From Allolobophora icterica (Eukaryota > Annelida > Clitellata > Crassiclitellata > Lumbricidae), in assembly GCA_963556255.1 (NCBI GenBank), contig OY744607.1:41178390-41242389 (forward strand): a stretch of DNA of 64,000 nt, written 5' to 3'. Below the pieces are notes generated by a model. The model was not told the origin of the DNA, made no database searches, and saw nothing but the letters and a program-made list of their open reading frames with translations. Position numbers and translations under genes: made by a program. Below, in pieces: positions 45,784-57,500 of the stretch; the first letter of the stretch is position 1; each line of letters opens with the position of its first letter.

Positions 45784-48700
45784 AGCTTGTTAGTCTAGAG
45801 GTGAAATGTGAGTTAGAATGATATAAGAAATGACAAGAAAAACGAAGACTTTCGCAATATTGATAAAACGTATATTTACACTATGTACATAATACTCACA
45901 CATTCAACACAAAGCAGACGACAAAAGACAGACTCTCCGAGAAGACGCCTGCACAAACTCCACAAAGGAAGATACAACTCGAGAACCGGCAATTAAACAT
46001 GAGTAGCGACCACGTAGGGTACACTCTCTGAAAACGACCACAAAGGGTACTTACAATGCGTGACACAACCAGTGCACGTCTTACGCCTTACTTAACTAAA
46101 ACCGGTCCCCCTTTCGAAAGAAGAACACTGCTATATATAGCCAACGAGACCATCCTACATTTAGCTTCAAACGAGGTGCGTCTTAACTAAGGTTAGTAAG
46201 TGCACGTGAGGATGATAATGGCGGTATGGCTGTAGGCCACTCGCAACAGACCCCCCGACAACGAAAAAGAGGAAACATTTAAAGTGTTTCCGACCATGCA
46301 GAAACTACAAATATACATGAATATAAACTATCTCGAAAAGTTCAACAACATAACGGTCCACTAGAAACGTTTACAACACAAAAAAAATCATCTATGTAGG
46401 TTTAATGAAAGAGACCGACAGTCCGTAGAAATCTATGGAAAGTTCGTACATTCAAACTGAGGGGCGACTTAATATGTCTGGTAACACATTGTCTCGACCA
46501 CGTCGATGCTTAATGTTCAACGAGTACTGTTGGAGTTCAAGACTCCATCGCAAAAGTTTCGCATTCGAAGGAGCCATGCGATTTATGAACTGTAGTGGAC
46601 TATGGTCCGTATAGACAACCACTGAAGCGGAACCAAAGTACACGCTGAACGCGCGTACACCGACCACCAGCTCAAGTGCCTCCTTCTCAATCGTCGAATA
46701 GCATACTTCAGCCGAACTCAACTTTCGACTCAGGTAGCCGACCGGGTGTTCAATCTCGTCAGTTATCTGAAATAGACAACCTCCCAAACAAAAGTACGAA
46801 GCATCCACAGCAAAATAGAAAGGTTTGTCAAAATCTGGCGGTTTACGTATAGGCCGCGAAGCCATCCTAGACTTCAAATCAATGAATGCATTCTCAGCCT
46901 CAGGAGACCAAGTAAACCTGTGACCTTTCTCAAGTAACAAAGTAAGAGGTAACGTTAACTGAGAGTAATGCGGCAGAAACTTGCGGTAATAACCAGCCAA
47001 ACCCAGAAAAGATTGAACCTGCTTCTTATTATTTTCAGGACGCGGAAATCTTAGCAAAGACTCGACCTTCTGCGCATTCAACTTACGAAAGTCTGTGCAC
47101 AGCCGCAAAGACCCATCTGATTTAGGTACAAGTACAATAGGCAAAGCCCATGCACTTTCGGATTCCTCTACAATGCCCTCTTCAATTAGGCCTTTAATCT
47201 CTTTGTCCACCTGTGCCGTACGCTCAGGATGCAACCGATAGGCTGTCTGCCGTACTGGTCGTGCATCAGGTATCAACTCAATACGGTGTGCAATAAGTGA
47301 AGTCTTGCCAGGTACATCGCTAAACACACCCTTAAACGTACTAGGCATACCCAGCAATTCATCCCGTTGCACAAAATCCAAAGGACTATTTGCGACCACC
47401 TCTTCTAATTTAGGCGACTCAGACAAATTCACACTTGCAGGCACAACCAAACCGACATCAATTGTAGGCGTACAATCAACACGCGACTCATCCCTTCGTT
47501 CAACCAGCTGATACAAGGGAAGCAAAGACGTATCGGCTTTCTGCATATCAATTAAAGTCTCGCGCGACACTACATTGGTTAAATCAGCATGCACTGCAGT
47601 AGACTCTTTGAATAAGGCACTCAAGTCTACGTCTAACTGCACATTTATATCAGCAGACTTATCTTCTACAGATTGAGTATGCGACACAGGTAAAGAGCCA
47701 GAATCGGTCAATTTAACTTGAGCGCGCGTAGTCACTCCCACATTTATCTCATCTTGTGGACTATCCAAGTCGTTACCAATTAGAACGTGAATGCCAGGTG
47801 GCAAATGGTCTACCAACCCACACAAGATAGTGCCGTTAGCAAATTTAGACTCAACTCGAATTTCAACCAAAGGAACACGAAGCGTGACACCCGAGATACC
47901 TCTAATAAGGCGAACCTCACCGGTGTCAGAGAACTCATTAGCATGCAATAATTCCTTGCTAGCCAAGCTTTGCAAAGAACCAGTATCTCTTAACACAACA
48001 ATATTGCGAGAAAGTCCAGTGGGCGTATACACATGGCCAGACGAACAGAATGACAAGTAGCCAGCGTCGACCATTTTAGTCGGCCCATCCTTCTGTGCCC
48101 AAATTTCAAAATTTTTCGTGTTTAACTCGTCAAGAAATAGCCAGACCATTTTCCGCAGCTTTTCCTCATTGAAAGTTCCAATTTCTAGTCCAAAAATTTT
48201 TAATCTTTCCCTCATCTCTTCGACAGACATATCGAAAATATCTGTACATTCCAAAGGCTTAAACGATAGCGAATTTTTCCATTTTAGAAACTGATGCCAC
48301 TCAGTTCAAACAAAACGACTATAACAATTCAAAATTCTTCTATTCAAAATACCCAATTTCCGTACTTTAAACTTCACTCTCAAAATTCAATTTCAAAATT
48401 CTACTTTCAAATTGCTTCGGACGACCTCAAATGTTAGACCGTCAAATACGCAATTCCAATTTCCAATTTTACAAAACTGAAAACGGTAAATTCTTAAGGA
48501 CGAGCCCCCATATGTTAGCTTGTTAGTCTAGAGGTGAAATGTGAGTTAGAATGATATGAGAAATGACAAGAAAAAACGAAGACTTTCGCAATATTGATAA
48601 AACGTATATTTACACTATGTACATAATACTCACACATTCAACACAAAGCAGACGACAAAAGACAGACTCTCCGAGAAGACGCCTGCACAAACTCCACAAA

Positions 48701-48982
48701 GGAAGATACAACTCGAGAACCGGCAATTAAACATGAGTAGCGACCACGTAGGGTACACTCTCTGAAAACGACCACAAAGGGTACTTACAATGCGTGACAC
48801 AACCAGTGCACGTCTTACGCCTTACTTAACTAAAACCGGTCCCCCTTTCGAAAGAAGAACACTGCTATATATAGCCAACGAGACCATCCTACATTTAGCT
48901 TCAAACGAGGTGCGTCTTAACTAAGGTTAGTAAGTGCACGTGAGGATGATAATGGCGGGATGGCTGTAGGCCACTCGCAACA
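45780..48982 (-). mobile_element. Compact Ty3/gypsy LTR retrotransposon, two near-identical LTRs
   Basis: The 3' LTR is 45780-46248 and the 5' LTR 48513-48982 (469-470 bp, TG..CA in element sense). They differ at only a few positions seen by eye (such as ATATAAG/ATATGAG and GGTATGG/GGGATGG), so insertion was recent. The primer-binding site at 48498-48510 reads TGGGGGCTCGTCC in element sense, complementary to tRNA-Pro as in some retroviruses. The polypurine tract at about 46249-46258 includes GGGGGGTC. Flanks are ATAT on both sides. At 3.2 kb it is much shorter than complete gypsy elements. Gag and integrase are missing, so it should depend on helper proteins. Confidence 0.95.
46452..48254 (-). 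CDS. Deleted Ty3/gypsy Pol: protease, partial RT, RNase H
   Basis: One open frame of 600 residues starts MECTDIFDMS. After a short N-terminal helix, with no CCHC knuckle, comes an aspartic-protease-like segment with RDTGS at 89-93. Reverse transcriptase begins near 300: HRIELIPDARPVRQ, then WALPIVLVPKSDGSLRLCTDFRKLNAQ at 368-394. It then jumps to KQVQSFLGLAGYYRKFLPHY (about 410-429), so the palm with the YxDD catalytic motif is absent. RNase H follows (FAVDASYFCLGG at 480-491, YTDHSPLQF at 547-555) and the frame stops after DILSRPSV without integrase. All deletions keep the frame. Either the protein retains a use or the element is young. No RT activity is expected. Confidence 0.92.
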   Translation of the reverse strand: MECTDIFDMSVEEMRERLKIFGLEIGTFNEEKLRKMVWLFLDELNTKNFEIWAQKDGPTKMVDAGYLSFCSSGHVYTPTGLSRNIVVLRDTGSLQSLASKELLHANEFSDTGEVRLIRGISGVTLRVPLVEIRVESKFANGTILCGLVDHLPPGIHVLIGNDLDSPQDEINVGVTTRAQVKLTDSGSLPVSHTQSVEDKSADINVQLDVDLSALFKESTAVHADLTNVVSRETLIDMQKADTSLLPLYQLVERRDESRVDCTPTIDVGLVVPASVNLSESPKLEEVVANSPLDFVQRDELLGMPSTFKGVFSDVPGKTSLIAHRIELIPDARPVRQTAYRLHPERTAQVDKEIKGLIEEGIVEESESAWALPIVLVPKSDGSLRLCTDFRKLNAQKVESLLRFPRPENNKKQVQSFLGLAGYYRKFLPHYSQLTLPLTLLLEKGHRFTWSPEAENAFIDLKSRMASRPIRKPPDFDKPFYFAVDASYFCLGGCLFQITDEIEHPVGYLSRKLSSAEVCYSTIEKEALELVVGVRAFSVYFGSASVVVYTDHSPLQFINRMAPSNAKLLRWSLELQQYSLNIKHRRGRDNVLPDILSRPSV

Positions 48983-48994
48983 ATATATATATAT

Positions 48995-49065
48995 AACAAC
49001 TACAACCTGCAATCAAATATAATAATCAAAGTATCTTTGGGCTAGCAGTATGTTCTGTGCCTTAT
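48995..49065 (+). repeat. Fragment of the composite SINE-containing repeat
   Basis: ACAACTACAACCTGCAATCA and AGTATCTTTGGGCTAGCAGT match 58395-58460. It stops at an (AT)n stretch where the truncated LINE begins. Confidence 0.85.
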
Positions 49066-49078
49066 ATATATATATATA

Positions 49079-50938
49079 AACATTAAAGCAGCCAAAGTCA
49101 TACCTATCTAACATTAAAGCAGCCAAAGTCATACCTATCTACAAAAAAGGCGATAAAAATAACCCGGCCAATTACAGACCTATTTCTGTACTTAATTACT
49201 TCGCTAAATACTTCGAAAAAATTGTCTACGATCGACTTAGCAATTATATTGGTAGCTTTAACTTAATCCATCAATCTCAGCATGGCTTTCAGCAGGGTCA
49301 CTCGACATTTATGGCCTTATTAGACTTAGAAGATAAAATTACCAAAGCAATCGACAATAACGAGTACTCCGTTGGAATATTTGTAGACTTAGCCAAAGCT
49401 TTCGATACCGTAGACCATGTAATTTTACTTAAAAAGTTAGAAAACTACGGTATCAGAGGCCCACTTTTAAAATGGTTCGTTAGCTATCTTGATAACCGTA
49501 CCCAACGCGTTTGGATCAATGGTGCCTGGTCCGATAGCAGTGGTATTAGGTATGGGGTCCCTCAGGGCTCTAACCTCGGTCCTCTACTTTTTTTAATATA
49601 TATTAACGACTTGGCAGATGTCTCCAAAACCCTTTATTTTATCTTATTTGCCGATGATACAAATATTTTTTTTGCTCATCATTCTTGGCAAACACTAATG
49701 CAAATAATAAATTCTGAATTAATACTAATTAATAACTGGTTCTCAGCTAACAGGCTCTCCCTGAATATAGATAAAACAAGCTTCATCGTATTTAAATCTC
49801 ACAGAAAGATCAGGCCAATTGATCTCTCCCTAGAAATTGCAGGTACCCCCCTAACACAAGTAGAGTCAACCAAATTCCTTGGCATTCTGGTGGATAGACA
49901 CTTGTCCTGGAACGACCATATAAATTACATTTCCCTGAAATTAGCAAAGAATATTGGAATACTTAAGCGGATCTCTTACTTGCTCCCCACATCCATCCGG
50001 TTAAACTTATACTATACATTAATTCTCCCTTATTTAAGCTATTGTAATTTAATTTGGGCAACTAATTATGAATCGAGGCTACACAAACTAGTGATTCTCC
50101 AAAAGAAAGCTGTTAGACTCATCATGGGAGCCCCCTATGGGTCCCATACTCGTCCTTTATTTCATCACCTTAAATTATTGACCATAAATCAAATTCGTTC
50201 CCTACAAATAGGAACCTTTCTTTATCGATTTGAAAATAGGTCATTACCGGATTCATTCATGAATTACTTTATCCTAGGCTCACAGCTACACTCTCATAAC
50301 ACCAGGAATGCTCTCACCTACCGCTCTGACAAAGCTCGTACCAATGCAAGGGTGTTTAGTATAAAATATTATGGGCCCAAAATCTGGAATGCCCTGCCTA
50401 TTGATATACGCTGTTCGCCAAATCCCTACTTATTTAAGATTCGATTGCGCAAGTACCTTCTGAATGTAGTATGAGTCTCCCTAGTCATTAGAATTGATCA
50501 TTGTGTTTCTTATATACTGATTTTTTCCCTTATATAGTTTGTTTGTTTTTGTTCTCTTGATATTGCGTGTACACGCACATAGGTAAACTTAAGTATATAT
50601 AATTTTGTGTTAGTTAAGGTTAGTTAAGGAATGCATACTATCAATCTCAACCTAGCCTCTATATAAGTTAATTGTAAAGCCGATTGGCTTAAATTGATTG
50701 TGAATGAATGTAGTGAGGCTACCCTTCGATCCTGTCAGTCATATTGTTCATTGGTACATATATCTATTTAGGTGTCCCTAGTTAGCGGGATGCATATCCC
50801 TTGGGGGCCACCTTTTGCCGCCAATGACAAGTTTTTTTACCCCTGTGTACACTACTTTTTCTGTTTTAATTGTCAATCATACTGCTATTTTACAGTCACT
50901 GTACTCTGTTATAATTGTCATTTGGATGCAATAAAGAT

Positions 50939-50970
<32 letters not shown>
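49079..50970 (+). mobile_element. 5'-truncated Daphne-like LINE with open RT frame
   Basis: It begins with a 31-bp direct duplication (49079-49109 and 49110-49140) and ends with AATAAAGATTTTTGATT followed by (GATT)n at about 50929-50968, then (AT)n. The 3' tail type is the same as in the LINE at 54.2-58.3 kb. The endonuclease region is missing, as expected from incomplete reverse transcription. Confidence 0.93.
49110..50474 (+). CDS. LINE ORF2 C-terminal part: reverse transcriptase
   Basis: The frame is open from the truncation point through to 50474. The first ATG is at 49311, inside the RT domain, so it is not a natural start. Upstream codons read AAKVIPIYKKGDKNNPANYR. Catalytic blocks are present: FVDLAKAFDTVDH, GVPQGSNLGPLLFLIYINDL and FADDTNIF. 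The thumb and C-terminal region follow to GPKIWNALPIDIR and a stop after LRKYLLNVV. Protein identity with the LINE at 54.6 kb is roughly two thirds by eye, so it is a related but distinct subfamily. The coding is intact although the element is truncated, which means a recent insertion. A retrotransposition-competent protein is not expected. Confidence 0.9.
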   Translation, partial: NIKAAKVIPIYKKGDKNNPANYRPISVLNYFAKYFEKIVYDRLSNYIGSFNLIHQSQHGFQQGHSTFMALLDLEDKITKAIDNNEYSVGIFVDLAKAFDTVDHVILLKKLENYGIRGPLLKWFVSYLDNRTQRVWINGAWSDSSGIRYGVPQGSNLGPLLFLIYINDLADVSKTLYFILFADDTNIFFAHHSWQTLMQIINSELILINNWFSANRLSLNIDKTSFIVFKSHRKIRPIDLSLEIAGTPLTQVESTKFLGILVDRHLSWNDHINYISLKLAKNIGILKRISYLLPTSIRLNLYYTLILPYLSYCNLIWATNYESRLHKLVILQKKAVRLIMGAPYGSHTRPLFHHLKLLTINQIRSLQIGTFLYRFENRSLPDSFMNYFILGSQLHSHNTRNALTYRSDKARTNARVFSIKYYGPKIWNALPIDIRCSPNPYLFKIRLRKYLLNVV

Positions 50971-51769
<799 letters not shown>

Positions 51770-51778
51770 GATATAAAT

Positions 51779-54173
51779 CAGGGTGTTTTTTTGATGCACA
51801 TGATTTTTTTAACTCAAAGATCTTTTAACGGCCAGGTCGAATTATCATGCCAATTAGCGTATAAACGCCATATCCGAAATTATATCGCGATAACTGAACA
51901 TTTAGGACTGGCGCAAGGCGACCGAAATTAGGAACCCGGTGACCTGTCTCGGTTTGGCCAAAGTTTTAGACGTTCCGATGTCTGGTCTTCGTGTTTTCTA
52001 TCTTCAACATAATTATAGTAATTTATTATGCTATTGTGGTTTTCTAGAGGAGACACCTGGTGCAACATCAATAGCATGGTATTTAACGCGAGTGGCTGTC
52101 TCCCTTGGTAAGAGTATGTGTTTGATCCCCGAATGAGTTTGTGCCAATCAGATAATGTCGTGGTTTCCGATCGGAGCAATCTGTCTACAACAATAATTCC
52201 CTCGCCCATGACGATATCGTGCAAGCATGGCGGTAGCGACGGAGGTTTCTCTGTTTGCAACATCACCTGAGGAAGAGGCGTCATCAAATAGCTCAGAAAG
52301 AGAACCAGAACCTTCAACGTCAGCTGGACCAGCAAAGCGGCGAAAGGGAACAATCTCTGTAGTTACCCGTGATGTTGCAGCAGCTCTAGATCGTACCAAA
52401 ACCACCAGCAGGAATGCCTCTCACATTTTCTCTGCTCTCGCTGCATCCAATCTATATGCAGCACCAGCTGGTGAGCTGATCATCAGTCCTTCTGCTATCC
52501 ATCGAGCAAGGAAGGATAACCGTGCAGCCCTATAGCAGCTGAGATTCGTGAATCTTTCGATCCGAAGGTTCCCCTTACTATCCACTGGGACGGAAAGATC
52601 ATGCCAGATTTTACAGAAACTGGACGAGTGTGCGTTGATCGTCTTCCAAGAATGGTTTCTGGTAAGGATGTGACCAAAATATTGGCAATCCCCAAACTCC
52701 AATCCGGGACTGCTGCCTTCATGGCAGATGCGTCTTTGGCCGAGATCAGAAGTTGGGGATTGGAAGACAGAATAGACAACGGCGAGTAACACGGGTTGCA
52801 AGGGCCGCGTATGCATCAAGCTGGAAAAGGGAATTAGGAAAAGACCTCTTGAACCTTGCCTGTCGACATCATGTTTCTGAAATTGTTCTGGAAAAGGTAT
52901 TTTCACTGCATGATTCTGTAAGGTCTCCAAAATTGGAACTCTTCAGGCATTTCCGTGACTTCTGGCCGCAAATCGATCAGACCAAGTATCGCACAGCAAT
53001 GGAGGATAAAGACGCAGCAGAAAGAGTCAAAGAAATTCGAGAGAATGTCATCACCTTCGCACTGCAGCAACTGAATGCTGAATACCACAGAGACGACTAC
53101 GAAGAGCTACTAGAACTAACAGTCATTTTCCTAGGAGGAATTCCACCGAAAGGAATAAATTTCAGGTACCCAGGGGCATTTCACCGCGCGCGTTGGATGG
53201 CACGTGCGGTTTATGCAATCAAGGTGTGGCTTTTCAGATAGCATTTTCCCATTCAACAACACCAGAGGGCATCTCGACAATCTTACTCTCAAAAGATTTG
53301 GAATCATCTACTTCGAGTTTCACTTTCTGTGACCACAACCTACGTGGAGTACTGGTTCACCTGTACATCGCCCAATGAAGCCCCAAGGAACGATCTTCAA
53401 TTCTTGAAGGCAATCCATACATACCCAGACAAGGAAGTCTCACAGGTCGCCCTAACAGCATTTTCCCGACACCTTTGGTATTTGTCGGAGACCTTGGTTG
53501 GCCTCAGCCTTTTTGACGATTCAGTCACCTTCGACGAAAAACAGCGCATGGGCTATAACATGCGCAACAAACAGGGATCCGACGAACCTCCAAAGAGGCT
53601 TCCTCCCATACATGATCCATCTGCAAAAGCGCTATCCGATTTTTTACGACTTCTACCATCAAACTTTTCCAGCTCCTCAAATTCGATTACGCTTTTCTTG
53701 ATCGAGATCCGCAACAATGGGTGTCAGAGCATTCGTTCAATGAGGCGAAAGACATCATATCCGCCCTAAGAATGACGAACGATTTAGCGGAGAGAGGAGT
53801 GGCTCTAATGCAGTCCTTCAATGAAGCCCTGGTTCGAAATGAGGAAGAGAAACAATTTGTTCTTCAAATGTTTGAATACCATCGAAATTGATTCCCAAAA
53901 GCACTAAAGGGACTAAGTAATGACAAATAACTGAAGGTTCTTGGTTTGCTTTTGCCTTATTTTTTAAGTTTAAGTGTTGAAATTGTTTGGATCTTCGAGA
54001 ATTACAATGTATGACATTGTTTTCTAAGTGGTAATTTTTCCCGGGCTTTGCGCCAGTTCTAAATCTCTTTTGATTTTCATCTAATTTGGCAAATGTTAAT
54101 GTTTCTCAAGGTGGAACACAAAAACAACCTGGCCGATATTAATTTTGAAACTTCAAATTATAGACACACCCTA
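51779..54173 (+). mobile_element. DNA transposon with imperfect long inverted ends
   Basis: The left end reads CAGGGTGTTTTTTTG and the right end in reverse complement TTAGGGTGTGTCTAT. Inner inverted words match too: TTTAGGACTGGCGCAAGGC near 51900 against TTTAGAACTGGCGCAAAGC from the right, and CGGCCAGG on both sides. Ends are therefore related over about 140 bp. It encloses the transposase-like relic at 52227-53891. No target duplication could be proven because of the AT-rich flank. Confidence 0.7.
52227..53891 (+). pseudogene. Transposase-like gene of an uncertain superfamily, broken
   Basis: An N-terminal Ser/Glu-rich segment leads to VTRDVAAALDRTKTTSRNAS. After a stop near 52533 and shifts come PLTIHWDGKIMPDFT, VDRLPRMVSGKDVTKILAI, LEDRI, LGKDLLNLACRHHVSEIVLE and LFRHFRDFWPQID (52753-53241). 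Later pieces are TTTYVEYWFTCTSPNEAPRN, FSRHLWYLSETLVGLSLFDD (to about 53600) and ERGVALMQSFNEALVRNEEE, ending at 53891. These blocks recur, in my memory of invertebrate proteomes, in an uncharacterised repetitive family with HWDGK and ACRHH motifs. HWD and the aspartates may belong to an RNase-H-like core. At least three disruptions make it a pseudogene. A hAT-like origin is possible but unproven. Confidence 0.75.
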
Positions 54174-54175
54174 AT

Positions 54176-54198
54176 ATTATATATATATATATATATAT
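54176..54198. repeat. (AT)n array
   Basis: Short AT array at the 3' end of the full-length LINE. Confidence 0.9.
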
Positions 54199-54597
54199 CA
54201 ATCAATCAAAATAAAAAAAATCTTTATTACAACCAACAACAGAATAATAACGAATTAGTTTAGTTTAAATATTACATTCAAGGTATGCTGAGCATTGGCT
54301 GCAAAGGGTGGCCCCAAAGGGATACAATCCCGCTAAGGGGGTCCCCCATCAGCAAATTACACATTTATAATAATATGACTGGTTACATAATTCTCCCTAG
54401 ATCTATATATAGCGTATAACCAGTAATGCCATTATTCTTTGTGGGAGGTTGTTTAGTTCTTCTTAAGTAACTTTCTTAACTAATATTCTTAACTAAGGGA
54501 CTCTGTCCCCCGAGCCCTGGTGCGCACACCCCGTCCGGCCATCCAGGCGCCTGTAGGGAGGCCTGCTTTTCGGCAAAAAGGTCAACCATTCATCAAT

Positions 54598-57500
54598 TCA
54601 TTCATCATTTATCAACCAGGTTTTTAGTCCTATTTTAAATTCATGGCGATTAGATGAGGAGCGAATTTCTAAAGGTATATTATTCCAAATTTGTGGTCCC
54701 GATGCTTTAATACTGAACTCCCTTGTGTTTGTACGAGCTCTAGCAGGGCGATACATAGTAGCACTCCTCGTATTATGTATGTGAATCTGCGACCCCATGG
54801 TGAAGTATCCCGTAAATGAAGCTGGAAGCAATCCGTACTTATAGCGATACAGGAAATCCCCTATTTGTAGGATTCTTATCTGCTTAATTTTCAGCAGCCT
54901 GAAGTTTTTGAATATTGGGCCAGAGTGTGCATATCGGCGGGAACCCTCTACTATCCTTACTGCCCTCTTTTGCAATACTATTAGTTTATTTAGCCTGGAG
55001 TCATAGTTTGATGCCCATATTAAATTACAATAGGTTAAGTAAGGATATACCAGAGAATAGTATAGCTTTAATCTAATATCTTTTGGAAGTAGGTATGCTA
55101 TTCTTGATATAATGCCTATATTCTTAGCGATTTTATTGGAGATATAATTAATATGGGTTTTCCAAGTTAAGTGCTGATCCACGTGAACGCCCAGAAATTT
55201 TGTAGTCTCCACTTGGTTGATCGGTAGACCATCAATTTTTAGTTCTATATCAATGGTATTAATTTTCCTATGGGATCTGAACGTTATAAAATTCGTCTTA
55301 TCAATATTAAGTGTGAGTTTATTGTCTGCAAACCATTTACTGACATTTTCTAGTTCAAGGTTAACAATTTCAGTAAGGGCACTCCAAGATTTATTCGAAT
55401 AAAAGATATTCGTATCGTCTGCGAATAAAATGAAGTGCATAGTAGAAGAGACATTAGCCAGGTCGTTGATATATATGAGGAATAGAAGAGGTCCTAGATT
55501 AGAGCCCTGTGGGACCCCATGGTCAATGCTCCAACTTCTCGACATTACTCCATTGCATATGACTTTCTGAGTTCTATTTTCGAAATAGTTTTGAAACCAA
55601 TTTAATTGAGTCCCCCTTATGCCATAGTTAGATAGTTTTTTTATCAGGATATTATGATCGACAGTGTCGAAGGCTTTTGCTAAGTCTATGAATATTCCCA
55701 CCGAATATTCATTGCTGTCAATTGCCTTAGAGATTTTATCTTCCATATCCATTAGAGCCATAAAGGTGGAGTGTCCCTGTTGAAACCCATGTTGAGAATG
55801 ATGTATTATTTCTGCTTTATTTATATATTTACTCAGTCTATCATACATTATTTTTTCTAGATACTTAGCAAAGTATGGGAGGACTGAGATGGGCCTATAG
55901 TTTGCTACATTATCCTTATCCCCTTTTTTGAAGATAGGTGTTATTTTGGCGACCTTGAGGGCATCTGGAACTATTCCGTTTTGGAGAGAGCAGTTAATTA
56001 TTTCGGTTAGAGGGCGCACTATTAAGGACACATTGGGAGTGGCTATATAGGGGTCGATATCATCAACCCCTTTTGAATGCGTTCTTTTTAAGTTTTGACC
56101 GATATGCATGATTTCTTCTACAGTTGTTAAAGTTACTCCCATTGAGCTGACGGTTGAAGCCGGCATATAAACCTCAAAGGCACCAGTTGGGCTTTTGATT
56201 TTACTTGCAAGATCTCTAGCTATGTTCGTAAAATATTCATTAAAGCTGTTTGCTAATTTTTCTGGATCTTCTATTTTCTCTCTATTTATTGTCAGGGATT
56301 CTATTCTTGTACCTCTACCTTCCAAATGCATTGCAGTTCTAATTACTTTCCATGTCATTTTAAGATCATTGTGATACTTATAGAACTCTGCAGCGTAATA
56401 ATCCCGTTCCGCTTGAATCCTAACAGACTTAAACTTGTTCCTATATTGGGTGAATTGCTTCTTATTATGCTGGCTTGGGGTCCTCAAGTATCTTACATAC
56501 AAAGAGTTCTTTTTCCTGCAGGATTTCAAAAGCCCCCCTGTCATCCAAGGGTGCTTAAATTTATCCCTTTGCTTTTTTAATTCCATTTGGATGGGGAAGG
56601 CTTCATCATATATCCGACAGTAATTATCAATGAATACCTCGTAAGCCTCGTTGGGTTTACCCAATTCACACGACGTCGTTACTGCTTCCCAATTCATCTC
56701 GGCAAGAGTTATTTCAAATTGCCTCAAAATACCCTCCCTCACTATCCTGTGATTCACATCGGGACATCTCCCCAAGGTTTGGATTTCTAATGAAAACTTA
56801 GCATAGATCGGGAGGTGGTCCGATAGATCAGAGGTAATGATGTACGCGTACAGCAACTTGGACCAGGAGCTGGTGTAGATGTTGTCGATTAATGTCTGGG
56901 AGGTTGGAGTGATTCTAGTAGGTCTAGTTATTACTGGGAGGTAATGGTACGCTACTAGATTGTTATAGAATATATTGGTGTCCTTATGTTCATTTATTTT
57001 TAATAGATCTATGTTGAAGTCGCCAAGTAATATTACCTCCTTAGCGTTGCTTTTTATCCCTGAGATAAGTTCCTCAATTTCACCATTAAAGTCCTTTAAC
57101 TGTTGGCCTGGAGGCCTATAAATTACTCCCACTACTGGGGTTGACTTTTTTAAAAGCAGTTTGATAAAGAGGCATTCATAAGTTTTATGCTCTTTTCGCA
57201 TTTCTCTGGGTTCGTATTGCTGAAATTTCAAGTTATCTTTAACTAATAACCCTACTCCCCCTGCCCCTTTTCCAACTCTCGCCTTCCCTATATAATTATA
57301 ACCTGGGAGCTGAATGGATTCCTCTTGGTTGGTTTCCAGCCAAGTTTCAGATAAAGCGACAATAGAAATCTGCAACTGTTCAACTAGGGTTCTTATCTCT
57401 GTTATTTTATGTGTAACACTTCTGCAATTAATATGTAAAACTGAGAGATTAGAGTTCTCACGATTATTCTCCCCTTCTATCTGTTTCGCTAATGAGGTTT

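Noticed and set aside
46452..48982. Endogenous retrovirus with envelope
   Set aside because: No envelope-like frame. The tRNA-Pro-type primer site alone does not make it a retrovirus, and domain content fits Ty3/gypsy.
52421..52930. 169-codon minus-strand frame
   Set aside because: It is antisense to the transposase-like relic on the plus strand and shows no domain of its own.
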